Assembly: GCF_018070325.1 (NCBI RefSeq) | Contig: NZ_JAGPXY010000004.1 | Span: 1-64,000, forward strand | Reading direction: 5' to 3' | Length of the DNA stretch: 64,000 nt | Origin: Micromonospora sp. H61 | Lineage (GTDB): Bacteria; Actinomycetota; Actinomycetes; Mycobacteriales; Micromonosporaceae | Part shown: piece by piece, positions 1 to 9,700 of the stretch | Position numbering within the stretch: position 1 is the stretch's first letter | Layout: every line of letters starts with the position of its first letter | Notes under the pieces: generated by a model | Told to the model about the DNA's origin: nothing | What the model saw: the letters and a program-made list of their open reading frames with translations, nothing else | Database searches by the model: none | Program-made: the position numbers and the translations under genes

Positions 1-9
1 GGCCGGCCC

Positions 10-60
10 GCGCCCCGCGCCCCGCGCCCCGCGCCCCGCGCCCCGCGCCCCGCGCCCCGC
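10..60. repeat. GCGCCCC heptanucleotide tandem repeat
   Basis: Seven exact copies of GCGCCCC run head to tail from 10 to 58, followed by a partial copy. There is no spacer between units, so it is a microsatellite-like tandem and not a CRISPR. It lies in intergenic DNA upstream of an acetyltransferase gene and directly abuts an inverted repeat. Slippage could make it length-variable between strains. Its function is unknown. Confidence 0.9.
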
Positions 61-129
61 CGATCTTGCAGTTTCGGTTGCCTATACGAGTGGAATGGTC
101 CCTATGTCGGGGCAGAAAGTGCAAGATCG
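61..129. repeat. Imperfect 15-bp inverted repeat in intergenic DNA
   Basis: The arm CGATCTTGCAGTTTC (61-75) is matched by GAAAGTGCAAGATCG (115-129), which is its reverse complement at 14 of 15 positions. The 39-bp loop is less GC-rich than the surrounding DNA. The arms would form a long hairpin in RNA or a cruciform. From memory, similar CGATCTTGCA hairpins are scattered between genes in Micromonospora genomes, which would make this a REP/MITE-like unit; that recall is unverified. No second copy was noticed in this window. Confidence 0.7.
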
Positions 130-243
130 CGGCACGCGGGCGGGCTTTTATCGCCCACCACAACTCCATGATCGACGAGGTGACGCGGGGTTGATGGACA
201 ACTACTCCACCTGACGCGATGGTGTTGCTGTCAGAATGCCCGG

Positions 244-708
244 GTGATCGTCAGACTTGCCGAAGAGCGGGACTTCAACGGCTTCCTTGGTCTGGCGGCC
301 GAGGTCGAGTGCTGGTTCGGCCCGATGGTCGAGGATCGTGGCTTCCATGACGCGGTGCGCAAGCACATTCGTCGGACCACAGCGATCGTTGCTTTCTCCT
401 CCGGGTCCGATCTCCTGGGTGGGTTGTTGTTCACGGCGAAGGTTCCGACCCACCACGTCCACTGGCTTGTCGTTGCTGAGCAGTCACGGGGAAAGGGTGT
501 TGGTCGTGCACTGATGACAGCAGCGATGCGCAGGTTTGTACCGGGCTCAGGTTCCGTCGAAGTGGTCACCTTTGGTGCCGATCACCCGGGCGCCTGCGTC
601 AGCGGTGCACGTGCCTTCTACGAACGCCTTGGTTTCACCCCTGCCGAGGCCGTCGATCCCGGTCCGGAGGGCGGTTCCCGGCAGGTCTTTCGCCTGGCCG
701 TCGCCTGA
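244..708 (+). CDS. GNAT family N-acetyltransferase
   Basis: The 154-residue protein has the size and layout of a single-domain GNAT acetyltransferase, which moves an acetyl group from acetyl-CoA to an amine. The acetyl-CoA binding motif A is visible near residues 80-90 as EQSRGKGVGRALM (a Q/RxxGxG/A signature), and motif B as ARAFYERLGF near residues 120-130. The substrate cannot be told from sequence. The GTG start has no strong Shine-Dalgarno sequence, so it is moderately uncertain. The gene is monocistronic and converges with the next gene on the other strand. Confidence 0.85.
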   Translation: MIVRLAEERDFNGFLGLAAEVECWFGPMVEDRGFHDAVRKHIRRTTAIVAFSSGSDLLGGLLFTAKVPTHHVHWLVVAEQSRGKGVGRALMTAAMRRFVPGSGSVEVVTFGADHPGACVSGARAFYERLGFTPAEAVDPGPEGGSRQVFRLAVA

Positions 709-802
709 TCCATCCGACGGCGGTCTAGACAACGAAGCTGTTCAGGAGGATCTGACCGGGGCCCGGAGGAGACGATGCGGGCACACCGAGGCGGGCCCTG
801 GC

Positions 803-1744
803 TCAGCGCGGAGTGGTCTCCTGGCCGGCCAGGACAATCAGGTCGTCGGGGCGGGCCGACAGCGGCGCCGTCGCCCCGTCGAGCCACACGAGATAGCCCA
901 CCGGCGGACCTGACCGACCCCACCGGGCACCGATGATCGTGGCCGACCCCGCGTGGTGCGGCTGCCTGAGCAGGCGTACCCGGGTGCCCGGCGCGTGTCC
1001 GTCGTCGGCGACGATGAGCAGCGCGTCAAGGATCTGCCGGGCACCGCCAACGGGCAGCCCCGGAACGTACGGCTCGCCCGCGGACCCGAGACGCGGCGTC
1101 ATCATCGTGCTCAACAGCGCGGTCTGCCGGATCGCCTCCTGGCGGACCTGCCCGTCCACGCTACGTTCGACAGTGGTCAGCGCCTGCTGGATGCGCGACC
1201 AGAGGGCCATCGGCTCCTGGTCGAGCAGCCGGCGGGCCTCGCGGTCGATGTCGGCGCAGGCCGTGTCGAGCGCGGTGTCCTCGCCGAGTTCCGCGATCCA
1301 GGCGAGGTCCCCGACCTCGGGCAGCAACCCTGGCGACTTGGCCACGATCACGATGTACAGCATCGCGAGCAGTTCCTCGCGGCCCTCGCCGTGATAGAGC
1401 GAGTCCACCCCGCTGCCGGTACGCCCACGGCTGGGCGGGAACCGCCCGACGAGGTGCTGCGCGCGACCATGCGGCAGGACCGCGGCCCGCCTGGTGTCCG
1501 CCACCCGCTCCTCGAACGACCGCCGCTCACGGCGTTCGACGAGCAGTTGGCGGTGCGGGTCGAACCCGATCGGATAGATCGTTCGCCCGTACCTGGAGAG
1601 GGTTTCGCCGGGCCGAAGGCCGACCGACTCGAGCTGCCGGGCGGCCTCCGAGTAGGCGACGCCAGCCCGGGCTGCATGTTCACGGATGGCGCGCTTGCGG
1701 GCGCGTCCCGGAGCTGGGGTCCGTCGGGGGGTGGAATCAGACAT
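803..1744 (-). CDS. Hypothetical protein, 313 aa
   Basis: I do not recognise a characterised family. The ATG at 1744 is chosen over an upstream in-frame start because a CGGAGG Shine-Dalgarno sequence sits four bases before it. The N-terminus is basic (PRRTPAPGRARKRAIREHAARAG) in two short stretches and followed by a segment rich in Ala and Glu, a layout I associate with proteins on actinobacterial integrative elements. The middle is helical and acidic. The C-terminal 60 residues look like a small beta-rich domain ending in a GYLVWLDG segment. It lies next to a decayed IS-associated gene, so a mobile-element origin is possible but not shown. Confidence 0.7.
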   Translation of the reverse strand: MSDSTPRRTPAPGRARKRAIREHAARAGVAYSEAARQLESVGLRPGETLSRYGRTIYPIGFDPHRQLLVERRERRSFEERVADTRRAAVLPHGRAQHLVGRFPPSRGRTGSGVDSLYHGEGREELLAMLYIVIVAKSPGLLPEVGDLAWIAELGEDTALDTACADIDREARRLLDQEPMALWSRIQQALTTVERSVDGQVRQEAIRQTALLSTMMTPRLGSAGEPYVPGLPVGGARQILDALLIVADDGHAPGTRVRLLRQPHHAGSATIIGARWGRSGPPVGYLVWLDGATAPLSARPDDLIVLAGQETTPR

Positions 1745-1977
1745 GACGCCTCCGGTGCAGCCCCACGCACTCCACCGAACAGGCGGCGTGACCGGCACGC
1801 CGGGAGTCGACGGATCGGCGCGGAGTCGGAGACTCTTGGCCCCAGGCATGTGGTCGGGCGTGGGCCACCACATCGGGCGCTGGCAGGCGCTCTGCCGTGG
1901 CCAGCATATCGTGACGCCGACCGTTGGAACCCGTGCCCTATACAGCTCGTCAGTCAAGGTACTCTTCGGACCAATTG

Positions 1978-2243
1978 GTGATCACTCACGCTTTCCATCC
2001 GTTGAAAGGTCAGCGCTTGACCGTGCTGTTTTCGCAGCGCAAGCGCACTGGGCTGTTCTTCATGTGCGAGGTCGAGGGGGGTGGCGGGTCACCGTGGCTC
2101 AGGAGTGGACCGACCGCGGCGTGCCCGCCTCAGCTGGTCGCCTAGCGGTGGATGGCTTGACGGCGGCGCGGTCACTCGTCGACGCCATCGACCCCAGCGG
2201 AGCGCGGCCCAGCGGTCGATGCAGCAGCCGGGCCCACGAATAG
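1978..2243 (+). pseudogene. Frameshifted remnant of an IS-associated small protein (DUF5372-like)
   Basis: Two frames join into one recognisable small protein. From the GTG at 1978 the first frame reads VITHAFHPLKGQRLTVLF and continues to about 2080; the second then continues WRVTVAQEWTDRGVP and GRLAVDGLTAARSLVDAI to the stop at 2241-2243. The switch falls at a run of six G (2076-2081). The opening ITHxFHPLxGxxxxVLF followed by a TxDRG motif resembles small proteins encoded beside transposases (DUF5372 as I recall). No transposase or terminal repeats are visible nearby. It could be a decayed gene or, less likely, a programmed -1 frameshift. The stretch 1745-1977 before it shows nothing I can identify. 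Confidence 0.55.
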
Positions 2244-2279
2244 TCAGCTCTGACGGACTGCGGCACCCCTTGTCGTGTT

Positions 2280-2885
2280 TCAGGTGGTGGCGTACTGCGG
2301 GCGCCCGGCGGGTCGGTAGACCTGGAGCGTTATGCCCTTCGGGAAGACTTGCGAGTCGACCAGGTCCAGTGCGATGTCTGGGCCGGTGTCGGGGAACATG
2401 CGCATGCCTTGGCCGACGACCACCGGGACGATGAGCAGGTTCATCTCATCGACGAGGTCGTTTTCGAGCAGCCACCGGGTCAGGATGGCGCTGCCGTGCA
2501 CCTGCAGCTCACCCGCCGGCTTGGCTTTCAGCTCGCGGATGGCCGCCGCGGGGTCACCGGAGAGGGTGATCGTGTTCGCCCATTGCGGGTCGGTGAGCGT
2601 GGTCGATGCGACGTATTTGGGCTTGGTGTTCAAGGCACCGACGATGGGGTTTTCCAGGTCTTCTCTCACGCCCCAGTAGCCGGCGAACAGTTCGTAGGTC
2701 CGCCGACCGAACAGGAACGCGTCAGCGCGCTGGTAGGTCTGGTCGACGAACGTCATGGCCTCGTTGTCGAAAAGCGGCCGGGCCCATCCGCCGCGCTCCA
2801 TTCCAGGGTCGAGGATCGGATGCCGCCCGCCGTTTGCCTGCATCACGCCGTCGACAGACACCTGCGTGGTGGTCGTCAGTTTCAT
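2280..2885 (-). CDS. Dihydrofolate reductase family protein (RibD C-terminal fold)
   Basis: This 201-residue protein starts MKLTTTTQVSVDGVMQ and carries the motif pattern of the small DHFR-like/RibD-C family of NADPH-dependent reductases: SVDGVMQ at the N-terminus, FGRRTYE near residue 60, and VHGSAILTRWLL with DEMNLLIVPVVVGQGMRMF near residues 128-165. Such proteins are common single-domain enzymes of unknown substrate in actinobacteria and are usually not the folate enzyme. An AGGGAA Shine-Dalgarno sequence precedes the ATG. The upstream methyltransferase is on the same strand 85 bp away, so the two may be co-transcribed. Confidence 0.88.
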   Translation of the reverse strand: MKLTTTTQVSVDGVMQANGGRHPILDPGMERGGWARPLFDNEAMTFVDQTYQRADAFLFGRRTYELFAGYWGVREDLENPIVGALNTKPKYVASTTLTDPQWANTITLSGDPAAAIRELKAKPAGELQVHGSAILTRWLLENDLVDEMNLLIVPVVVGQGMRMFPDTGPDIALDLVDSQVFPKGITLQVYRPAGRPQYATT

Positions 2886-2970
2886 GATCGTGGTTCCCTT
2901 CTCGTTGGTTGGTCGTCCTTCGTGGGGTCGTCATTCGGCAGGGCCGGACCGCCCACGCCGAAGCCGCGGG

Positions 2971-3747
2971 TCATCGCGCCCGCTGCGCGAGATAGCAGCG
3001 GAAGACGAGGCCCAGGCGGATGGTCCCGTCGGCTCGTGATCGCGGCGCGAAGAAGGACCCCAGCGCCGCTTCCACGGCCGCGCGGCCGGAGTGGCGGACC
3101 GCCGCGCTGACTGGGCCGGCCGGCATCTGGGCGGCGATCGCCTCGTTCTGGTCGTTGAATTCGATGTCGAACGCGATGTCGGTCGACGTGACGGATGCGA
3201 ACCCGGCGTCGAGCAGGGCGCTGCGAGCCGCGTCCGCGTCGGCGAGGTCGAGGGTGCTGCGGTCGGGCACTTCGTCGTGCGGAGCCAGTGGATTGATCAG
3301 TGCTGCGCTTTCGGCCTGTTCGGGACCGACGCCTACGGTTACGACGGCACAGCCTGCGGGGGCGGTCACGCGCGTGATCTCGGCGAGCGCGTGGCGGGGG
3401 TCGGCGGCGTAGAGCACCGAGTTGAACGCGGTGACGATATCGAAGCCGCTGTCGCTGAACGGTATGTGCTCCATGTCGTCGACGACGTAGCGGGCCGCCG
3501 GGCGTCGGCGGCGTGCGTACTCGACGAGTCCCGGGGCCGCGTCCAGCCCGACGACGTCAGCGCCGCGCTGGGCGGCAAGCTCCGCGAACAGGCCCGAGCC
3601 GCAGCCAACGTCGAGGAGCCGCGTGCCGGGGCGAAGGTGAAGGCGTTCGAGCACACGCATGTACAGCGGCCGGATGCGGCCCTCCGCGGTCTGCGCCCAG
3701 CCCTGCGGATCGCTGCTCCAGAGCCGGCCTTGGATGGTCGCGTTCAC
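2971..3747 (-). CDS. Class I SAM-dependent methyltransferase
   Basis: The protein has the Rossmann-fold methyltransferase signature: motif I LLDVGCGSGLFAELAA near residue 45, an acidic residue ending strand 2 in VVGLDAAPG, motif II-like VVDDMEHIPF and FDIVTAFNSVLYAAD near residues 95-120. It belongs to the UbiE/methyltransf_11 type, acting on small molecules; the substrate is unknown. The GTG at 3747 gives 258 residues and removes a Pro/Arg-rich, unconserved-looking extension that longer starts would add, but no strong ribosome site is visible. It is divergent from an AraC-type regulator, which may control it. Confidence 0.82.
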   Translation of the reverse strand: MNATIQGRLWSSDPQGWAQTAEGRIRPLYMRVLERLHLRPGTRLLDVGCGSGLFAELAAQRGADVVGLDAAPGLVEYARRRRPAARYVVDDMEHIPFSDSGFDIVTAFNSVLYAADPRHALAEITRVTAPAGCAVVTVGVGPEQAESAALINPLAPHDEVPDRSTLDLADADAARSALLDAGFASVTSTDIAFDIEFNDQNEAIAAQMPAGPVSAAVRHSGRAAVEAALGSFFAPRSRADGTIRLGLVFRCYLAQRAR

Positions 3748-3953
3748 CGTGCGCTCGCACGGGCCGGACCCTGGCGTCGATCTTGGGGTGGTTGAGCGGG
3801 GCCCGGTCGGCGGTCGGGTGTCGGCGGCCCCGTCAAACAGAAGGTCATGAAGTCGAACATGGCCAAACCGTACGGCCGGATTCGCTCCGCGCTCTTGAAC
3901 AAACCGGGCGTCCTTCTCGCGGCCGACCAACCCGCGCGCGACATACTGGTCAC

Positions 3954-4835
3954 GTGACCAGCGACCCGTTCTCCGCCCCCGCCGCGGGCGGGCAGAGCTA
4001 CGTCGAGCGCTCGCCCGCTCCGGCGTTGCGCGAGCTCGTCTCGTCGGTCTGGGTGCAGCAGGTCGGGCGCGACGCCGCGCCGTACGTCCACCGGCGCATC
4101 CCCAGCGGCGCTGTCGAACTCGTATGCAGGGTTGGCGCGGCCCCGCAGGTGATCGGCCCGCTTACCGAGCCGCTGGTCGAGGTACTTCAGCCGGGCACCA
4201 CGATTCTCGGCGTGCGCTTCGTGCCAGGCGCCTTCCCGATGGTCGCGGGACAGCCCACGTCCGAGGTCGTCGGACTCACACTGGACGCCGAACAGCTGTG
4301 GGGCCGCTCTGCCGCCGCACTCGGCGACGTGGTCGGCACGGCGGCCTCGCTCCAGGAAGCGCTCGCCGCCGTGCAGCTCTACGTGCAGGAGCGCGCCAGC
4401 GCCGGCCAGCCCGCAGACTCGCTCGTGTCCGAGGCGGTGCGCGGTCTCATGCCGTGGCGCACGGTCGACGTGACGTCGCTGAGGGCGTCTCTGCACATCT
4501 CCGAGACGCAGCTGCGGCGCCGCTGCCGGACGGCGATCGGGCTCGCGCCGAAGTCGCTGCACCGGATACTGCGCTTTCAGGGCTTCCTCGCGCTCGTCCA
4601 GCAGGCGATCGCCCAGGGCCTCGCGGCGACGGACGACGGGCTCGGGCTGCTCGCCCTCCGCGCCGGCTACGCCGACCAGCCTCACCTCACACGCGAGTGC
4701 GTCCAGCTCACCGGCGTCTCGCCGCACGTGTTCATCGCCGAGACACAACAGACCTGCGCCTCCGGGCACGATCACTCGGCGTCGTTCGCGCCCGTGCTGC
4801 GCGCCGAGACCGAAACACGACCCACCCGGGCATAG
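3954..4835 (+). CDS. AraC family transcriptional regulator
   Basis: The 293-residue protein ends in an AraC/XylS-type double helix-turn-helix, roughly residues 180-270. The first helix pair shows LRASLHISETQLRRRCRTAIG and the second LALRAGYADQPHLTRECVQLTG followed by VSPHVF, the usual ending of the second recognition unit. The N-terminal 130 residues (ERSPAPALRELVSSVWVQQ, then IPSGAVELV) resemble the DUF6597-type sensor of this subfamily. The GTG at 3954 is used; the reading frame is open further upstream but overlaps the divergent methyltransferase. Regulation of that methyltransferase and its DHFR-like neighbour is a reasonable guess. Confidence 0.85.
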   Translation: MTSDPFSAPAAGGQSYVERSPAPALRELVSSVWVQQVGRDAAPYVHRRIPSGAVELVCRVGAAPQVIGPLTEPLVEVLQPGTTILGVRFVPGAFPMVAGQPTSEVVGLTLDAEQLWGRSAAALGDVVGTAASLQEALAAVQLYVQERASAGQPADSLVSEAVRGLMPWRTVDVTSLRASLHISETQLRRRCRTAIGLAPKSLHRILRFQGFLALVQQAIAQGLAATDDGLGLLALRAGYADQPHLTRECVQLTGVSPHVFIAETQQTCASGHDHSASFAPVLRAETETRPTRA

Positions 4836-4881
4836 CGCAGCGCCCGTCGGTGTGGATGTGCATGCCTCCTCGGCGGCTCCG

Positions 4882-4952
4882 ATGTCAGCCCGTGTCGGCC
4901 CGTGTCGGTGGCGTGTCGGGGCGGTGTCAGCGGGCCCGCACAGACTGGGCGC
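4882..4952 (+). promoter_or_regulatory. Phased heptamer repeats (RTGTCRG) before the drug-exporter operon
   Basis: Five heptamers lie at 4882 (ATGTCAG), 4892, 4902 and 4913 (GTGTCGG each) and 4924 (GTGTCAG), with start-to-start spacing of 10, 10, 11 and 11 bases, that is about one helical turn. SARP regulators are known to bind such 11-bp-phased direct heptamers just upstream of a -10 element. A CAGACT hexamer at 4941-4946 sits ten bases after the last copy and six bases before the ATG at 4953, so transcription could be leaderless. A SARP/AfsR-like gene lies immediately downstream of the operon on the other strand. The binding itself is inference. Confidence 0.55.
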
Positions 4953-5929
<977 letters not shown>

Positions 5930-5933
<4 letters not shown>

Positions 5934-6757
5934 GCACTCTGACCGACACCGCGCCCACGAGAAGCCGGGCGCTCTCGACAACCGCGCCGAATCCTCGGCC
6001 GTTCCGGCTGGTGCGGCACTCGTTGGCGCTCGCCAAGCGCAGCCTCATCAAGACCTGGCGTACGCCCGAGGCGCTCATCGACGTCACCCTGCAACCGGTG
6101 CTGTTCCTCATCATCTTCGTGTACGTCTTCGGCGGCGCCGTCGCCGGATCGACCCACGACTACCTTCAGTTCCTGCTCCCCGGCATTCTGGCGCAGACGA
6201 TCGCGACCGGTGCCATCGCGATCGGCGTCAACCTCAACACCGACATCGCCAAGGGCATCTTCGACAGGTTCCGGTCATTGCCGATCCCCCGCTCCGCACC
6301 TCTGGTCGGCGCGGTCCTCGGCGATGTCGTCCGGTACGTCATCGTCACCGTGTCGACCCTCGCGATCGGCTACGTGATGGGTTTCCGGATCGACACCGAC
6401 CTGTTCCGGGCGATCGCCGGGTGTCTGCTCGCTGTGCTGTTCGCGCTCTGCCTGAGCTGGCTGCCGGTGCTGGTGTCGATGAAGGTGCGGACCGCGGGCG
6501 CCGTGCAGGGGGTGATGTTCGCGTTGATCATGCCGCTGAGCTTCGCGTCCAACGTGTTCGTCGGCGCCGACACCCTGCCGGGCTGGATGCAGGCGTTCGT
6601 GGACGTCAACCCGATGACCCACCTGGTGGCGTCGGTACGCGGGCTGTTCCTCGGCACCCCGCTGGGCAACCACGTGTGGTGGACGCTCGCCTGGTGCGCC
6701 GGCTTCGTTGCGGTGTTCATGCCACTGGCGCTGCGGGCGTACCGCAAGAAGATCTGA
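5930..6757 (+). CDS. ABC transporter permease, DrrB/ABC-2 family
   Basis: This 275-residue membrane protein is the partner of the DrrA-type ATPase, with ATG overlapping its stop (ATGA), which indicates translational coupling. After a 40-residue cytoplasmic N-terminus it shows about six hydrophobic helices, including LIDVTLQPVLFLIIFVYVFG near residue 50 and a final helix before AYRKKI. The conserved ABC-2 segment with NLNTDIAKGIFDRFRSLPI near residue 100 fits the DrrB family, which exports drugs or lipids. It ends one base away from the stop of a convergent SARP/AfsR-like gene, so the two transcripts probably overlap. Confidence 0.92.
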
Positions 6758-6758
6758 C

Positions 6759-9700
6759 CTACGCGAGCAGGTCGTCCATCAGCTCGCGGATCCGGCTGAC
6801 GGCCGCGGCGGGTGGCCGCTCGCGCCACGCGGCCAGCAACGGCTCACGCTGCTCCTCGTTCCCGAGGATGGCGTTGAGCCGTTCGCCGTTTTCAAAGGGG
6901 AAGAACATCTCGATCTGGGTGCCGATCCGCTTCGCGAGTACGGCCAGTTCGCGGGCGGCCTCGACGTCACCCCGGTACGCCGCGAACTCCGCGCCGCCCG
7001 ACGCCCACGCCCCGATCACCGGCAGGTCCCGTGAGGTCAGCGCGTCCTCGCGGGCGAGCGACAGCATCGCGGCGGCCTGGATGGTGGCGTCGGTGCCCGA
7101 CACCCGCCCAACCTGGGCCACCCGCAGGTAGATGATCGCCGCCGTGGCTCGGAGCATCACGCGCGGCTGTGGCTGCGGCCCGACCCAGCCGGCGAGGACG
7201 CGCGTCACCTCGTCGGCGTGGGCGAGCGCCTCGTCGTACCGCTCACGCTGCCAGGCGAGGTGCGCCAGGCCGAGCAGCGCCTGCGCGGCGTCGATCTGCT
7301 CGGCCTGGCCCAGGGCGGCCGTCTCGCCCAGTCGCCGCTCCGCCTCCGCGTCGCCGGTCAGGGCCAGTTGCACGTCCAGCCGTACCCGGATCGACCGGGC
7401 GTCCTGCGTGGCGCCGACCAACTCCATGTGCCGGACACTGCGGGTCAGCCACTCGGCCGACCGGGCGTCTCCGCCCGGGACCAGGAACTGCCCGACCGCA
7501 CCCGCCGCCATCGCCATGCCCCAGTGGTCGCCGGCGGCCTCGAAGCGGTGGTAAGCCTGCTCGGCGTCGCTGATCGACGCTTCCGGCAGGCCGCCGTTCT
7601 CCCGTACCGCCGCGCGCGCGAAGAGCCCCAGCCCCTGCACGTACGGGTCTGGGTGCGCGACCATCTCGGTCGCGCTCTTCAGGCTCTGCTCCACGTCGGC
7701 GGCGTCGAAGCCGGGCAGTGCCGACGCGATAGCGGTCAGCCGGGACGACACCTCGGCGGGACGTTCGGTCAGGAGCGTCCGCAGCGCCCGCCGGGCGAGC
7801 ACGGCGGGCCGCAGGTCGGCGCTGACGCCGGCGTTCACGCTGATCACCACGCACGTCCAGGCCAGCCGTTCGGCGTTGGGAAGTGGCCGGCCGCTGGCCG
7901 CGCCGCGCAGGATCGTCGACCGCAGCCGCCGCTGCGGGTCGTCGATGTGCAGCAGCCCGCGCGCCCAGGCGAGGACCTCCAGGTGCAGGCCCCGCACCGA
8001 CCAGAGGTGGAACAGGGCGGTGGCAACGTCGACGGCGGCGGGCTCGTCGTCCGCTGCCATTGCCCATCGCAGGCCCGCGACCAGGTTGTCCTGCTCGGCG
8101 GCGCAACGGTGCAGCGCCTCGACCTGGCCGGGGCCGATGAAGTGGGCGGCCAGCACGACGGCCTGCTTCCGCGCCCACCTGACCAGGCCGGCCATGGCCT
8201 GGTCCCGGGCGCCGGCCGCGTCCAGCCGGGCCTCGCCGTACTCACGGACCGTTTCGAGCATGCGGTAGCGCGGCGGGCCGTCCCCCTCGACCAGGGACAA
8301 CAGGGATTGTTCGACGAGGGTCGCCAGGCCGCGACGCACGTCCGAGGCCTGCGCGACGGCGGCGGCGAGGTCCGCTGTAAACGGCGCGGGAATGACCGCG
8401 ACCCGCTGGAGCAGGTCCCGGTCGGCCTCGGCGAGCAGTTCCCTGCTCCAGTCGACAAGCGCCCACAGGCTCGCGTGCCGCTCAGGCAGGCCGCGCAGGG
8501 CGTCGTCGAGCAGCGCGAACCGGTCGGTCAGCCCGGCGAGTACGTCGTCGATCGGCATGTGCCGCAGTCGCGCGGCGGCCAGTTCGAGCGCCAACGGCAG
8601 GTTGTCGAGTCGGTGGCACAGGGCGAGCGCCCGCTCGGTGTCCCAGGTCGGCACGGCGCCACCGGCTTGTGCCCGGGACTCGACCAGCGCGAGCGCGTCG
8701 GCGTCCGGCAACGCGGTCAGCCGGTGCACCAGCTCGCCGACCAGGCCCAGTGGGGCGCGGCTCGTCGCGAGCACCGCGACCTCCGGCGAGGCCGCCGCGA
8801 CCAGGTCCGCGACGACGACGGCCACCGCGTCGAGCACGTGCTCGCAGTTGTCCAGCACCACCAGACCGTCGAGGTCCGGCGCCACGGCCCGCAGCCGCTC
8901 CTCGGGGCTGAGGACCCGCCGTTCCAGACCCAGGTTGCCTCCGGTCGCCGTGGTGTCCGCGCCGCCGAGCGCCCCGAGCACAGTGGGCAGCACCTCGTCG
9001 GGCGAGCGCAGGCCAGCGAGTTCGATCACGCGTACCGCCCGCCCACCCGCTGCCGTACGCCTGGCCACCTCGGCGGCGAGCCGGGTCTTGCCCGCCCCGC
9101 CGGTCGCCACGATCGTCACGACGGGTGTCTCGGCGAGCGCGTCGGTGACGGCCTTGACGTCCCGCTCCCGCCCGACGAGGGCGGCCATGGGGCGGCGCCA
9201 CGCGGCGGGCAGCGTGATCCGCGCCTGTTGCCGGGGCGGCGCCGCGACGGGCGGTGCGGTGAGTTCACCGCGCAGCAACGCCAGGTGGACGCTCGTGATC
9301 ACGGGCGACGGGTCGGTGCCGTAGCGCTCGGCCAGCTCGGCGCGCAGCCGCTCGACCACCTCCAGCGCCTCCGCCTCCCGTCCCTGCGCGGCGAGCACCC
9401 GGACGAGCAGGGCGGCGGACGGCTCGTCCGGCGGTGTCTTCGCGACGAGTCGGCCCAGGTCGACCTCGTCGAACGGGCCCACGCCGGCGAGTGCCGCCTG
9501 CGCGCGCAGCGCGGCGACCTCCGCGAACAGGCGGCTGTCCTCGGCGCTGACCAGCTCCGGCACCTCGGGGAACAGGGCCCGCGCCTGATCGGCCAGGCCG
9601 CGGGCGGCATTGACGTCACCGCATCGGAGCGTGGCGCCTGCCTGGTCGACGAGCGCGCGCGCCTCGACCGCGTCGACGGTGATCTCCTCGGCGGGCAGCC

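Noticed and set aside
10..60. CRISPR-like array
   Set aside because: Seven-base units with no spacers and no cas genes anywhere in the window.
3744..3954. Longer N-terminus for the methyltransferase reaching 3930
   Set aside because: The extra 61 residues are Pro/Arg-rich, lack family features, and would fill the divergent promoter region of the AraC-type gene.
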